From positions 248,001 through 312,000 of the forward strand of contig NZ_JOGR01000004.1 of NCBI RefSeq assembly GCF_000719515.1: a stretch of 64,000 nt of DNA. The letters run 5' to 3'. Under the pieces are notes generated by a model. That model was not told the DNA's origin. It saw nothing but the letters and a program-made list of their open reading frames with translations, and made no database searches. The position numbers and the translations under genes are program-made. The DNA comes from Glycomyces sp. NRRL B-16210. Its GTDB lineage: Bacteria > Actinomycetota > Actinomycetes > Mycobacteriales > Micromonosporaceae. Positions 8,408 to 16,101 of this stretch are shown piece by piece; positions within the stretch are counted from its first letter, which is position 1; every line of letters starts with the position of its first letter.

Positions 8408-8779
8408 CTAGAACGCGTACGGGCCGAAGCGGCCCCAGGCGATGACCAGTGCGATCACGAGGAACGCCGCGTTGACGACGATCCCGGAGTACTCGCCCTT
8501 GCGGAAGTGGTAGATCCCGGCGAGGACCATGATGACCGCGAGGCCGAGGGCCGCGAGCGGGGTCAGGACCACGGCGATGCCGGTGAGCGCGGGCAGGACC
8601 AGGCCCAGGGCGGCGGCGAGTTCGGTGACGCCGACGAGCTTGACGACCCCGGGCGAGAAGTCGTTCACCCACGGCATCTTCGGGGCGAGCTTCTCCTTGG
8701 GCTGGGTCGACTTCAGCAGGCCCGCCATGAGGAAGGCGGCGGCGAGCAGGATTTGCAGGATCCAGAGGAAGACGTTCAT
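8408..8779 (-). CDS. DoxX family membrane protein
   Basis: The 123-residue protein has four hydrophobic helices: LWILQILLAAAFLMAGLLK, the segment around VGVTELAAALGLVLP, VVLTPLAALGLAVIMVLAG, and VVNAAFLVIALVIAW. It also has the KEKLAPKMPW loop and ends RFGPYAF, all typical of small DoxX-like inner-membrane proteins. The start chosen is the ATG at 8779, which has GGAG nine bases upstream. An in-frame ATG at 8794 would add five residues but has no ribosome site. It is divergent from a TetR-family gene that probably controls it. A role in redox or thiol stress is known for some relatives but is not shown here. Confidence 0.82.
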   Translation of the reverse strand: MNVFLWILQILLAAAFLMAGLLKSTQPKEKLAPKMPWVNDFSPGVVKLVGVTELAAALGLVLPALTGIAVVLTPLAALGLAVIMVLAGIYHFRKGEYSGIVVNAAFLVIALVIAWGRFGPYAF

Positions 8780-8831
8780 CAGGGCGATCTCCATGACCGA
8801 TCGAAGGGCGGGCGCACAGGAAACGGAGCGC

Positions 8832-8895
8832 CCTATCCGGTTGCGGACACTGATGCCAACAACACAAGCGGATAAGACATTCCACTTGGATAGGA
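8832..8895. promoter_or_regulatory. Repeated GGATA motifs in the doxX-tetR divergent promoter
   Basis: CCTATCC at 8832, GGATAAG at about 8870 and GGATAGG at about 8889 form an inverted pair plus a direct repeat between the divergent DoxX and TetR genes. The last copy sits just before the TetR start. These are candidate TetR binding half-sites for autoregulation. Confidence 0.35.
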
Positions 8896-8902
8896 TGTGC
8901 TG

Positions 8903-9571
8903 ATGGAACCGAGCCCGGAGGAGGCCGGCTGCGACCGCGCCCGCCTGCGCAGCGACGCCGAGCGCAACCGCGCCCGCATCATCGAGGCCGCCCGGACCGT
9001 CTACCGGCGAGAGGGCCTCAGCGCCTCGATGGCCTCGATCGCCCGGGCCGCCGGGGTCGGCATCGCCACGCTCTTCCGCCGCTTCCCCACCGCCTCGGAC
9101 CTGGTGGCCGCCGTCTTCGAGGACGCCATGGAGGCGAACCGGAAGGCGGCGCTGGCCGCGCGCGAGGAGCCGTGCGCCTGGGACGGCTTCCGCGCCTACG
9201 TCGAGACCGTGTGCGCGCTCCAGGCCGACAACCGCGGGTTCGCCGAGGTGCTCGCCATGAGCTTCGGGACGGCCAAGGGCATGGAGCGGGCGCGCCAGGA
9301 GGCCTTCGAGGCGTTCACCGAGCTCGTCGCCCGGGCCAAGGCCGAAGGGCGGCTGCAACCGGACTTCGTGGGCGAGGACCTGCCGATCCTCTTGATGGCC
9401 AACGCGGGCGTGCTGGCGGTGGCCGGGGACGCGGCGCCGGAGGCCTCGCGGCGGCTGGTGGGCCAGATGATCCGCGGCTTCGCGGTCGGGCCCGCCGAGG
9501 CGCTGGCTCCCGCCCCGCCCCCGCAGCGGCTGCTGCGGGGCATGGTCCGCCAGCGCCGGACGGCGGGCTGA
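8903..9571 (+). CDS. TetR family transcriptional regulator
   Basis: The 222-residue protein has the N-terminal TetR DNA-binding domain: RNRARIIEAARTVYRREGLSAS, then MASIARAAGVGIATLFRRFP with the recognition helix. The all-helical ligand domain after residue 65 resembles the SbtR-like C-terminal type (FAEVLAMSFGTAKGMERARQEA). It is divergent from the DoxX gene, whose promoter carries repeated GGATA motifs, so it likely represses that gene and itself. An in-frame GTG two codons upstream is an alternative start. The convergent exporter gene ends 3 bp after its stop. Confidence 0.87.
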   Translation: MEPSPEEAGCDRARLRSDAERNRARIIEAARTVYRREGLSASMASIARAAGVGIATLFRRFPTASDLVAAVFEDAMEANRKAALAAREEPCAWDGFRAYVETVCALQADNRGFAEVLAMSFGTAKGMERARQEAFEAFTELVARAKAEGRLQPDFVGEDLPILLMANAGVLAVAGDAAPEASRRLVGQMIRGFAVGPAEALAPAPPPQRLLRGMVRQRRTAG

Positions 9572-9573
9572 GT

Positions 9574-10224
9574 TCAGCCGGTGGCGAGTTTGGCGGCGAA
9601 GCCGATCATGACCGCGCCGACGAGGCCGTTGCCGGCGGCGGCGAGCCTGCGGCGGCGGCGGAACACCTGGGCGAGGCCGTCGCCGGCGAGGATGAGGGTG
9701 GTCAGGTAGACCATCGAGATGCTCTGGAGGATCACGAAGAGCACGCCGTAGCTGAGGACCGGCCAGGCGTACGAGGGGTCGACGAACTGGACGAAGAAGG
9801 CCACGAAGAACAAGATCGCCTTGGGGTTGAGCAGGCTCGCGATGAGGGCCCTGGTGAAGGGCCGCTCGTTCGAGACGGACGCGGTGGCGGCGGGCTCGGG
9901 GACCGGCTCGCCGCGGCGGGCCGCGCGCCAGCCTTTGAGGCCGCCGCGGATGAGGCCGAAGGCGAGGTAGGCGAGGTAGACGACGCCGGCCCAGCGGATG
10001 AGCCCGTACAGGAAGGGCGAGGCGGCGAACATGGAGGCGAGTCCGGCGGCGGAGGCGACCATGAGGACCGAGTCGCCGCAGAACACCGCCGCGGCGGCTT
10101 TGAACCCGTCGCGTTTGCCGCGGCGCGAGGCGACCGAGAGCACGTAGAGGGAGTTGGGTCCGGGCAGCAGGATGATGAGCACGGTGGCGACGACGTAGGT
10201 CCACAGGTCGACGGTGCCGAACAC
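9574..10224 (-). CDS. LysE/LeuE-family amino acid exporter
   Basis: The 216-residue membrane protein begins FGTVDLWTYVVATVLIILLPGPNSLYVLSVA, the family signature (LPGPN). It has about six hydrophobic helices and the conserved loop ALIASLLNPKAILFFVAFFVQFVDP. The closest type by eye is LeuE (leucine and related amino acid efflux), not RhtB or the lysine exporter. The start chosen is GTG at 10224, with GAGAGGA seven bases upstream; a longer ATG form from 10266 lacks a ribosome site. It acts in the cytoplasmic membrane. Specificity is inferred only from overall resemblance. Confidence 0.85.
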   Translation of the reverse strand: MFGTVDLWTYVVATVLIILLPGPNSLYVLSVASRRGKRDGFKAAAAVFCGDSVLMVASAAGLASMFAASPFLYGLIRWAGVVYLAYLAFGLIRGGLKGWRAARRGEPVPEPAATASVSNERPFTRALIASLLNPKAILFFVAFFVQFVDPSYAWPVLSYGVLFVILQSISMVYLTTLILAGDGLAQVFRRRRRLAAAGNGLVGAVMIGFAAKLATG

Positions 10225-10445
10225 GGGCGGGTCCTCTCGGGGCGCTGGGGTGGCGAAACCGCCCAAGCTTACGGCCGCCGAAAGCGCTTCGGCAACCGCC
10301 GTCCGGGCGGCTTTCGCGGTCGGTTCGGGCGCGTGCGGAGGCGATGGTGCGGGGTCTCTATGCTGGCGGTGAGCCGAGGCCGGTGGCGCGCGCGGGTATG
10401 CGCCGCCGGCCTCTTCGCGTGCGTATGCGGTGGTCGTCTCGGGCG

Positions 10446-11504
10446 TCAGGAGTTGTCGAGGCGCGGTTGCACGAGTTCCTTGCCGATGAGGCGGATCGCG
10501 GCGTAGATCGGGACGGACAGGACGATGCCGACGACGCCGAAGAGGGTGCCGCCCACCAGGACCGCCACGATCGCGGCGAGGTTGGAGACCTTGACGGCGC
10601 TGCGCATGACCGTGGGGTAGATGACCCAGTTCTCGACCTGCTGGTAGGCGATGAAGAAGATGACCGAGGCGACGGCGGTCATGGGCGAGACGGCGAGCGC
10701 CACGAGGGTGACGATGACCGCGCCGATGGTCGCGCCGATCTGCGGGATGAGGTCGAGGAGCGCGACGAGGATGGCCAGGAGCGCGCCGTAGGGGATGCCG
10801 GCGATGGCCATGAAGATCCAGGCGGAGATGCCGGCGAGGGCGCCGATGGCGAGCGCGCCGATGAGGTAGGCGCCGATCTGGCGGAGGATGCCGCTGAGGA
10901 TGCGGTCGGCCTTCTCGCGCTTGGAGGCGGCGATGAGGCGGATGACGCCCTGGCGCAGCTGGTTGTAGGAGGCGAGGATGAACACGGTGAGCAGGGCCGT
11001 GGTGATGGTCCAGACGACGCCGGTCGCGGCCGAGGCGGCGCCGCCGGCGACGCCGCCGAGGGCCGTGGTGATGTTCTCGGAGGTCATGGCGTTCTGGAGC
11101 CGTTCGAGGAGTCCCGATTCGCCGCCGAAGCGCGCGGCGAGGTCGGAGTCCATGAGCGACTGGTAGTAGCCGGGCACGTTCTCGACGAACTCGGTGGTCT
11201 CCTTGACCAGGGCGGGGATGATGGCGGCGATGCCGCCGCAGAAGACCAGGGCGAGGCCGGTGAACAGGATCGTCATGGCGAGCCAGCGCGGCATGCCGCG
11301 GTTGGTCATCGTGGCGATGACCCGTTGGAGCCCCACGGCGAGGAACGACGCGACGATGAGGGCCGTGAGGAAGGTGCTCAGCTCCTGGATGGACCAGATG
11401 AGGGCGTAGGCGACCGCCAGGCCCAGTCCCAGGAGGATCCCGGCGGTCAGGGGCGGGCTCTGCGCGAGACTTCTGCCGAAGGGCAGTCCGGGTTTGTCAG
11501 CCAT
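10446..11504 (-). CDS. AI-2E family transporter (PerM/UPF0118)
   Basis: The 352-residue polytopic membrane protein has two N-terminal helices (LLGLGLAVAYALIWSIQEL, LTALIVASFLAVGLQRVIATMTNRG). A long periplasmic-type loop (ETTEFVENVPGYYQSLMDSD) follows, then the conserved core LDLIPQIGATIGAVIVTLVALAVSP and YPTVMRSAVKVSNLAAIVAVLVGG. This is the AI-2E/PerM family, whose members include TqsA-like exporters and Na+/H+ antiporters. The transported compound is unknown. It stands alone, 221 bp from the exporter start and 66 bp before hmuV. Confidence 0.85.
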   Translation of the reverse strand: MADKPGLPFGRSLAQSPPLTAGILLGLGLAVAYALIWSIQELSTFLTALIVASFLAVGLQRVIATMTNRGMPRWLAMTILFTGLALVFCGGIAAIIPALVKETTEFVENVPGYYQSLMDSDLAARFGGESGLLERLQNAMTSENITTALGGVAGGAASAATGVVWTITTALLTVFILASYNQLRQGVIRLIAASKREKADRILSGILRQIGAYLIGALAIGALAGISAWIFMAIAGIPYGALLAILVALLDLIPQIGATIGAVIVTLVALAVSPMTAVASVIFFIAYQQVENWVIYPTVMRSAVKVSNLAAIVAVLVGGTLFGVVGIVLSVPIYAAIRLIGKELVQPRLDNS

Positions 11505-11570
11505 GGAAGATGTCTAGCAGACCGGCGCGGGGTCCGTGGCCCGGCACGCCTCCGGGGGTTCGGGGCGGGT

Positions 11571-12419
11571 TCATCGGACGGGGGTGACCTTGGGGGCGCC
11601 GGTGCCGGGGTCGTGCTCCACGGTGACCGGTTGGCGGTAGACCTCGCCGAGGCGTTCGGCGGTGTAGACCTGGGCGGGTGTGCCGCAGGCGGCGATGCGG
11701 CCCTCGGCGAGGATGGCGCTGCGGTCGGAGTAGGCGGCGGCGAGGTCGAGGTCGTGGAGGACGATCACGACGGCGCGGCCTTCGGCGGCGAGTTCGCGGC
11801 ACAGCCTGCCGACCAGTTCCTGGTGGCGCAGGTCGAGTGCGGCGGTGGGCTCGTCGAGCAGGACCAGTCCGGCGTCCTGGGCGACGACGCGGGCGAGCAT
11901 GACGCGGGCCTGCTCGCCGCCGGAGAGGGAGGTGAAGGCGCGGTCGGCGAACTCGTCGGCCTCGGTGAGGGCGAGGGCGTCGGCGACGCGTTCCTCGTCT
12001 TCGGCGCCGCGGCCGGTGCCGGTCCAGGGGGCGCGGCCCATCTCGACGACGTCGCGGACGTTGAACGGGAAGGAGACGCGGTGGGCCTGCGGGAGCACGG
12101 CGCGGCGGCGTGCGATGTCGAGCGGGGTCCAGTCGTCGATGGGGCGGTCCCAGAGGGCGACCTCGCCGTCTCGGGCGTCGAGGTCGCCTGAGAGCGCGGC
12201 GAGCAGTGTGGACTTGCCGGCGCCGTTGGGGCCCACGAGGCTGAGGACCTCGCCGGCGCGCACGTCGAGGTCGATGCCGCGCAGGACCTGCTTGCCGCCG
12301 AGGGTGACGCCGAGTCCGGTGACGGCGGCGGGGACGGCCGGGACGGGGCCGGGGTCGGCGTGGTCGGGCGGGCGCGGGGCGAGCGAGCGGGGTCGCGGGA
12401 GGAGGGAGCGCAGTCGCAT
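11571..12419 (-). CDS. hmuV: Haem ABC transporter ATP-binding protein
   Basis: The 282-residue ATPase has Walker A GPNGAGKST at residues 63-71, the HmuV-like QAHRVSFPFNVRDVVEMGR, the ABC signature LSGGEQARV, Walker B LVLLDEPTAALD and the switch His in VLHDLDLAAAYSD. It powers import of haem through HmuU. Its ATG (12419) overlaps the permease TGA by one base (TGATG), so translation is coupled. An extra basic N-terminal stretch of about 30 residues precedes the ATPase core. It is the last gene of the minus-strand hmuTUV operon under the iron boxes upstream of hmuT. Confidence 0.9.
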   Translation of the reverse strand: MRLRSLLPRPRSLAPRPPDHADPGPVPAVPAAVTGLGVTLGGKQVLRGIDLDVRAGEVLSLVGPNGAGKSTLLAALSGDLDARDGEVALWDRPIDDWTPLDIARRRAVLPQAHRVSFPFNVRDVVEMGRAPWTGTGRGAEDEERVADALALTEADEFADRAFTSLSGGEQARVMLARVVAQDAGLVLLDEPTAALDLRHQELVGRLCRELAAEGRAVVIVLHDLDLAAAYSDRSAILAEGRIAACGTPAQVYTAERLGEVYRQPVTVEHDPGTGAPKVTPVR

Positions 12420-13522
12420 CAGGCCCAGCCTCCTTGGCGGCGTCGGGTGCGGCGCAGCAGCCAGAAGAAGAACGGGCTGCCGACGAGCGCGGTGAGGATG
12501 CCGAGGGGGATCTCGGCGGGGGCGGCGATGGTGCGCGAGGCCAGGTCGGCCCAGACGATCGCCGCGGCGCCGGCCATGGTGGACAGCGGCAGGAGGGTCC
12601 GGTGCCCTGGACCGGTGGCCATGCGGATGAGGTGGGGCACCACCAGTCCGATGAAGCCGACGACGCCGGAGACCGCGACGGCGGCCGCGGTGAGGAGCGC
12701 GACGATGACGACCAGTTGCAGGCGCATCCGCTCGACGTCGACGCCGAGGTGGCGGGCGGGTCTCTCGCCCAGGGCGAGCAGGTCGAGGCGGCGGGCGAAG
12801 GCGGGCGCGGCGAACAGGCCCAGGGCCGCGAGCGGGGCGACGGCGAGGATCTTCGGCCAGGTCGCCTGCGAGAGACTGCCCATCTGCCAGAAGGTGATCG
12901 CGGTGATCTCGTCGTTGTCGGCGTAGAAGATGAAGATGCCGATCAGGGCCCCGGCGAGGCCGTTGACGGCGACGCCGGTGAGCACGAGCGTCACCACTTC
13001 GGTGCGCCCGCCCGAGCGGGAGAGCAGGTAGACGACCGAGACGGTGAAGAGCCCGGCGACGAAGGCGCACAGCGGGATCGTCCAGTTCCCGGCGAAGGTG
13101 AGGCCGAAGGCGATCGCGGCGACCGCGCCCACGGCCGCGCCGGAGCTGACGCCGATGACGCCGGGCTCGGCGAGCGGGTTGCCGAACATGCCCTGCATGA
13201 GCGCGCCGGCGCAGGCGAGGCAGCCGCCGACGAGCACGCCGAGGACGACCCGCGGGAAGCGGATGTTCCACAGGACGCTCTCGCCGGTGCCCTCGACCGG
13301 GGCGCCGCCGAGGCCGATCCGGTGGCCGATCGAGGAGAGGATGTCGCCCAGGGTGATCGCGAAGGCGCCGTTGGAGGCCGAGACGAGCACGCCGAGGGCG
13401 AGGACGGCGGCGAGGCCGAAGCCGACCAGGGTGGGCACGGCCCAGCGCCGGCGCGGCCGGGGCTCCTCCTCGGACGGCTCGGATCGGTCCGCGGCGGTGC
13501 GCCGCTGCGCGACGGCCGTCAT
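12419..13522 (-). CDS. hmuU: Haem ABC transporter permease, FecCD family
   Basis: The 367-residue permease has an acidic and basic cytoplasmic N-terminus and about ten hydrophobic helices. FecCD motifs include RFPRVVLGVLVGGCLACAGA, QGMFGNPLAEPGVIGVSSGAA and VVGFIGLVVPHLIRMATGPGHR. It forms the membrane channel for haem delivered by HmuT. The ATG at 13522 overlaps the hmuT stop as ATGA. The haem substrate follows from the FecCD subtype and the adjoining HtaA genes; siderophore uptake is the alternative. Confidence 0.91.
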   Translation of the reverse strand: MTAVAQRRTAADRSEPSEEEPRPRRRWAVPTLVGFGLAAVLALGVLVSASNGAFAITLGDILSSIGHRIGLGGAPVEGTGESVLWNIRFPRVVLGVLVGGCLACAGALMQGMFGNPLAEPGVIGVSSGAAVGAVAAIAFGLTFAGNWTIPLCAFVAGLFTVSVVYLLSRSGGRTEVVTLVLTGVAVNGLAGALIGIFIFYADNDEITAITFWQMGSLSQATWPKILAVAPLAALGLFAAPAFARRLDLLALGERPARHLGVDVERMRLQLVVIVALLTAAAVAVSGVVGFIGLVVPHLIRMATGPGHRTLLPLSTMAGAAAIVWADLASRTIAAPAEIPLGILTALVGSPFFFWLLRRTRRRQGGWA

Positions 13523-14520
13523 TCGGCGGTGCCGTGGAGCTGCTGGGCGAGATCGGCGACGACGTCGCCGGTGCGGGGCCCGTAGTTGAGCATGATGCCG
13601 TCGGGCAGGTGGGCGATCCGCTCGTTCTCCCCCGCCGGGGTCTGGGCGACGCCGGGGATCTCCAGGAGGCCCTCGATGCCGCCGACGGATTCGAGTCCCT
13701 TGTCCATCACCAGGATCACGTCGGGCGCGGCGGCCGCGAGCGCTTCGGGGGTGAGTTCGATGAAGGAGCCTTCGAGGGCCGCGGCCCCGGCGTCGATGCC
13801 GCCGGCGGCCTCGATGAGCGAGGTCGCTCCGGATTCGCTCCCGCCGATCATGTAGACCGAGGCCGAGCCGCGCAGGTAGAGGAAGGCGACTTCGGGCGGG
13901 TCGGAGAGGTCGATGCCCTCGGTGGCCGCCGCGATGCTCGCCATGGTCTGGTCGATGAGCTGCTCGCCGAGGTCGGGGACGCCGAGCACCGCCGCGACGG
14001 CGGCGATGCGCTGGGCCGCCGAGTCGATGCCGGAGGCCGGTTCGAACACGACGATGGGCACGCCGGCGGCGGTGATCTGGTCGAGCGCGGTCTGGGGGCC
14101 CGAGCTGGTCTCGGCGAGGATGAGGTCGGGCTGGAGCGACAGGACGCCTTCGGCGGAGATGTCGTGGCCGTGGCTGACGACGGGGAGGTCGGCGGCCTGC
14201 TCGAAGGTGGCGGTGATGTCGCGGGCGACGACGCGGTCGCCCAGGCCGAGGGTGAACACGATCTCCGAGAGCGCGCCCGACAGCGGCACGATCGACTCGG
14301 CCGAGGCGATGTCGATCACCGCGCCGGTGGCGTCGGTGACGGAGGACGGCAGGACCGGGTCGACGTCCTCGGCGATCGGCTCGATCCGGTCGACGGCCGC
14401 CTCGGCGGCGTCGGCTCCGTCGGCTTCGGCTCCGCCGCAAGCGGAGAGCGCGAGGAGCACGGTGGTGCCCAGCAGCGCGGCGGTGGCGCGGGTGATCCGA
14501 CGGGGGCGGCGTCTGCGCAC
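13519..14520 (-). CDS. hmuT: Haem-binding lipoprotein of the ABC importer
   Basis: The 333-residue protein has a basic start (MRRRRPRRITRAT), a hydrophobic stretch and the lipobox LSAC. Two lobes then follow (IVPLSGALSEIVFTLGLGDRVVARDITATF, then PDLILAETSSGPQTALDQI), as in helical-backbone haem- or siderophore-binding proteins. MLNYGPRTGDVVADLAQQLHG at the end is typical of HmuT. Start is GTG at 14520. It is the first gene of the operon, and an IdeR/DtxR-like box lies 40 bp upstream. Together with the HtaA proteins encoded across the divergent promoter it should pass haem to HmuUV. Confidence 0.9.
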   Translation of the reverse strand: MRRRRPRRITRATAALLGTTVLLALSACGGAEADGADAAEAAVDRIEPIAEDVDPVLPSSVTDATGAVIDIASAESIVPLSGALSEIVFTLGLGDRVVARDITATFEQAADLPVVSHGHDISAEGVLSLQPDLILAETSSGPQTALDQITAAGVPIVVFEPASGIDSAAQRIAAVAAVLGVPDLGEQLIDQTMASIAAATEGIDLSDPPEVAFLYLRGSASVYMIGGSESGATSLIEAAGGIDAGAAALEGSFIELTPEALAAAAPDVILVMDKGLESVGGIEGLLEIPGVAQTPAGENERIAHLPDGIMLNYGPRTGDVVADLAQQLHGTAE

Positions 14521-14559
14521 GGCGGTCTCCAGTTCGTTCCTCGGGGATGCCGATCGAGC

Positions 14560-14578
14560 CTAGGTTAGGCTTCGCTAA
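14560..14578. promoter_or_regulatory. IdeR/DtxR-like iron box upstream of hmuT
   Basis: CTAGGTTAGGCTTCGCTAA matches 15 of 19 positions of the DtxR/IdeR consensus TWAGGTTAGSCTAACCTWA. It lies 40 bp upstream of hmuT. Fe2+-loaded IdeR binding here would shut down haem uptake in iron-replete cells. Confidence 0.65.
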
Positions 14579-14614
14579 CAATTCTTAGCACCCCCTTTGC
14601 GAGTGTGCCTCAAC

Positions 14615-14633
14615 TTAGGTTAGCCTTGCCTCC
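14615..14633. promoter_or_regulatory. IdeR/DtxR-like iron box upstream of the HtaA genes
   Basis: TTAGGTTAGCCTTGCCTCC matches 15 of 19 consensus positions, with an intact left half. It ends 29 bp before the first HtaA gene. Paired with the box at 14560 it gives each divergent transcript its own operator. Confidence 0.65.
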
Positions 14634-14662
14634 ACCGAACCTGAATACGGAGGTCCCCCGCC

Positions 14663-16096
14663 ATGCCCCACGCCACCGCCCGCGTCACACGAGCGCTGTT
14701 CGTGGCGACCGCGATGGTCGCCTCGCTCCTGCTGTGGGCCTCGCCCGCCGGCGCCGAGGACCTCTCGGGCGGCCGACTCGACTGGGGCGTCAAGGAGTCC
14801 TTCCGCAACTACATCACCGGGCCCATCGCCCAGGGCTCGGTGCAGACCGGCGACGGGGCCTCCACCGCGAACGGCGCCTACCGGTTCCACTCGGCCTCGG
14901 GCTCCTACGACGGCGGCACCGCGACGATCGACTACCGCGGCTGGGTCTACTTCTGGGGCCACGACGGCGAACTCGACGTGACCTTCGCCAACCCCTCGGT
15001 CGAGTACTCCGGCTCCTCGGGAACGCTGTACGTGTACGTCAACGGCTCGCGGACCGACATGGCCTCGCTCAGCGGCGCCTCGCTCAGCGCCTCGGGCGGC
15101 ACCGTCTCGGTCAGCGGCGCCTCCGCGACCCTGACCGCCAACGGCGCCACCGCGTTCGCCGGCTACTACGAGGCGGGCCAGGCGCTCAACCCCGTGTCCT
15201 TCTCCGCCGACGTGGTCGCCTCCCAGCCCGAACCGGAGCAGACGACCGAAGCGGCCACCGAAGCCCCCGAGGCCGAAGACGACACGGTCGGCGGCGCGAT
15301 CCTCGACTGGGGCGTGCGCACCTCCTGGCGCGAGTACGTCTCGGGGAACATCGCCGAAGGCTCGTGGACCGTCGCGGACGGCGCGGCCGACGGCGGCGCG
15401 GTCTTCCGCTTCCCCGAAGGCGCCGGCACCGCCACGACCACCGACTACGAACTGTCCTACAAGGGCACGGTCGCCTTCACCGGGACGAATGTGGACCTCG
15501 CGATCACCGACCCGGCCGTCACCGCGACCGGCGGCGCCGGAGTCCTCTCCGCCGAGATCGACGGCGAACGGATCGACCTGGTGTCCTTCGAGGCCGAACT
15601 GACCGAGGCCGACGACCTCCTGCTCGCCGAAGCGGTCCCGACCACGCTCACCGAAGCGGCCGTGCCCGTGTTCGGCGGCTACTACCAGGCCGGCGACCCG
15701 ATGGACCCGCTCACCATCGCCGTCCCGCTCACCGAGGACGCCGCGCTCCCGGTCCTGCCGGACCTCGGCTCGGACCCCGACGAGCCGACGCCCGCCGCCT
15801 CGACCGAGCCGGCCCCGGCCGCCGCGGCCGACGAGGACGGCGCGAACCCGCTGATCTGGATCGTCCCGGCCGCGCTGGTGCTCGTCATGGGCGCCGCCGC
15901 CGCGGTCATCGCACTCAAGCGCCGCAAGCGGACCGACCCCGACGCCGACGAGGCCTCGGAACCGGCCGCTTCGGCACCGACTTCGGAGCCCACCCCCTCC
16001 GAGACCGCCACCCCCGCGGAGAACGGGCAGGACGGCCCCACCGCCCCGCCCGCCGAGTCCTCGCCCGAGGACACGGAAGCAGACAAGGAGAAATAG
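14663..16096 (+). CDS. htaA: HtaA-domain haem-capture protein, membrane-anchored
   Basis: The 477-residue protein has a signal peptide (residues 1-31, ending PAGA) and two HtaA domains (about 37-187 and 211-355). An acidic Pro/Ala spacer, one transmembrane helix (about 396-418), KRRKR and an acidic cytoplasmic tail follow. Domain 1 keeps the expected haem-site pattern seen in Corynebacterium HtaA: FRNY (Y50), WGHDGELD (H100) and AGYYEAG. In domain 2 the His motif has become AFTGTNVDLA, so the axial histidine is missing while the tyrosine motifs remain. It should take haem from hosts or haemoproteins and hand it to HmuT. It is the first gene after the divergent promoter. Confidence 0.88.
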   Translation: MPHATARVTRALFVATAMVASLLLWASPAGAEDLSGGRLDWGVKESFRNYITGPIAQGSVQTGDGASTANGAYRFHSASGSYDGGTATIDYRGWVYFWGHDGELDVTFANPSVEYSGSSGTLYVYVNGSRTDMASLSGASLSASGGTVSVSGASATLTANGATAFAGYYEAGQALNPVSFSADVVASQPEPEQTTEAATEAPEAEDDTVGGAILDWGVRTSWREYVSGNIAEGSWTVADGAADGGAVFRFPEGAGTATTTDYELSYKGTVAFTGTNVDLAITDPAVTATGGAGVLSAEIDGERIDLVSFEAELTEADDLLLAEAVPTTLTEAAVPVFGGYYQAGDPMDPLTIAVPLTEDAALPVLPDLGSDPDEPTPAASTEPAPAAAADEDGANPLIWIVPAALVLVMGAAAAVIALKRRKRTDPDADEASEPAASAPTSEPTPSETATPAENGQDGPTAPPAESSPEDTEADKEK

Positions 16097-16101
16097 CACC
16101 C

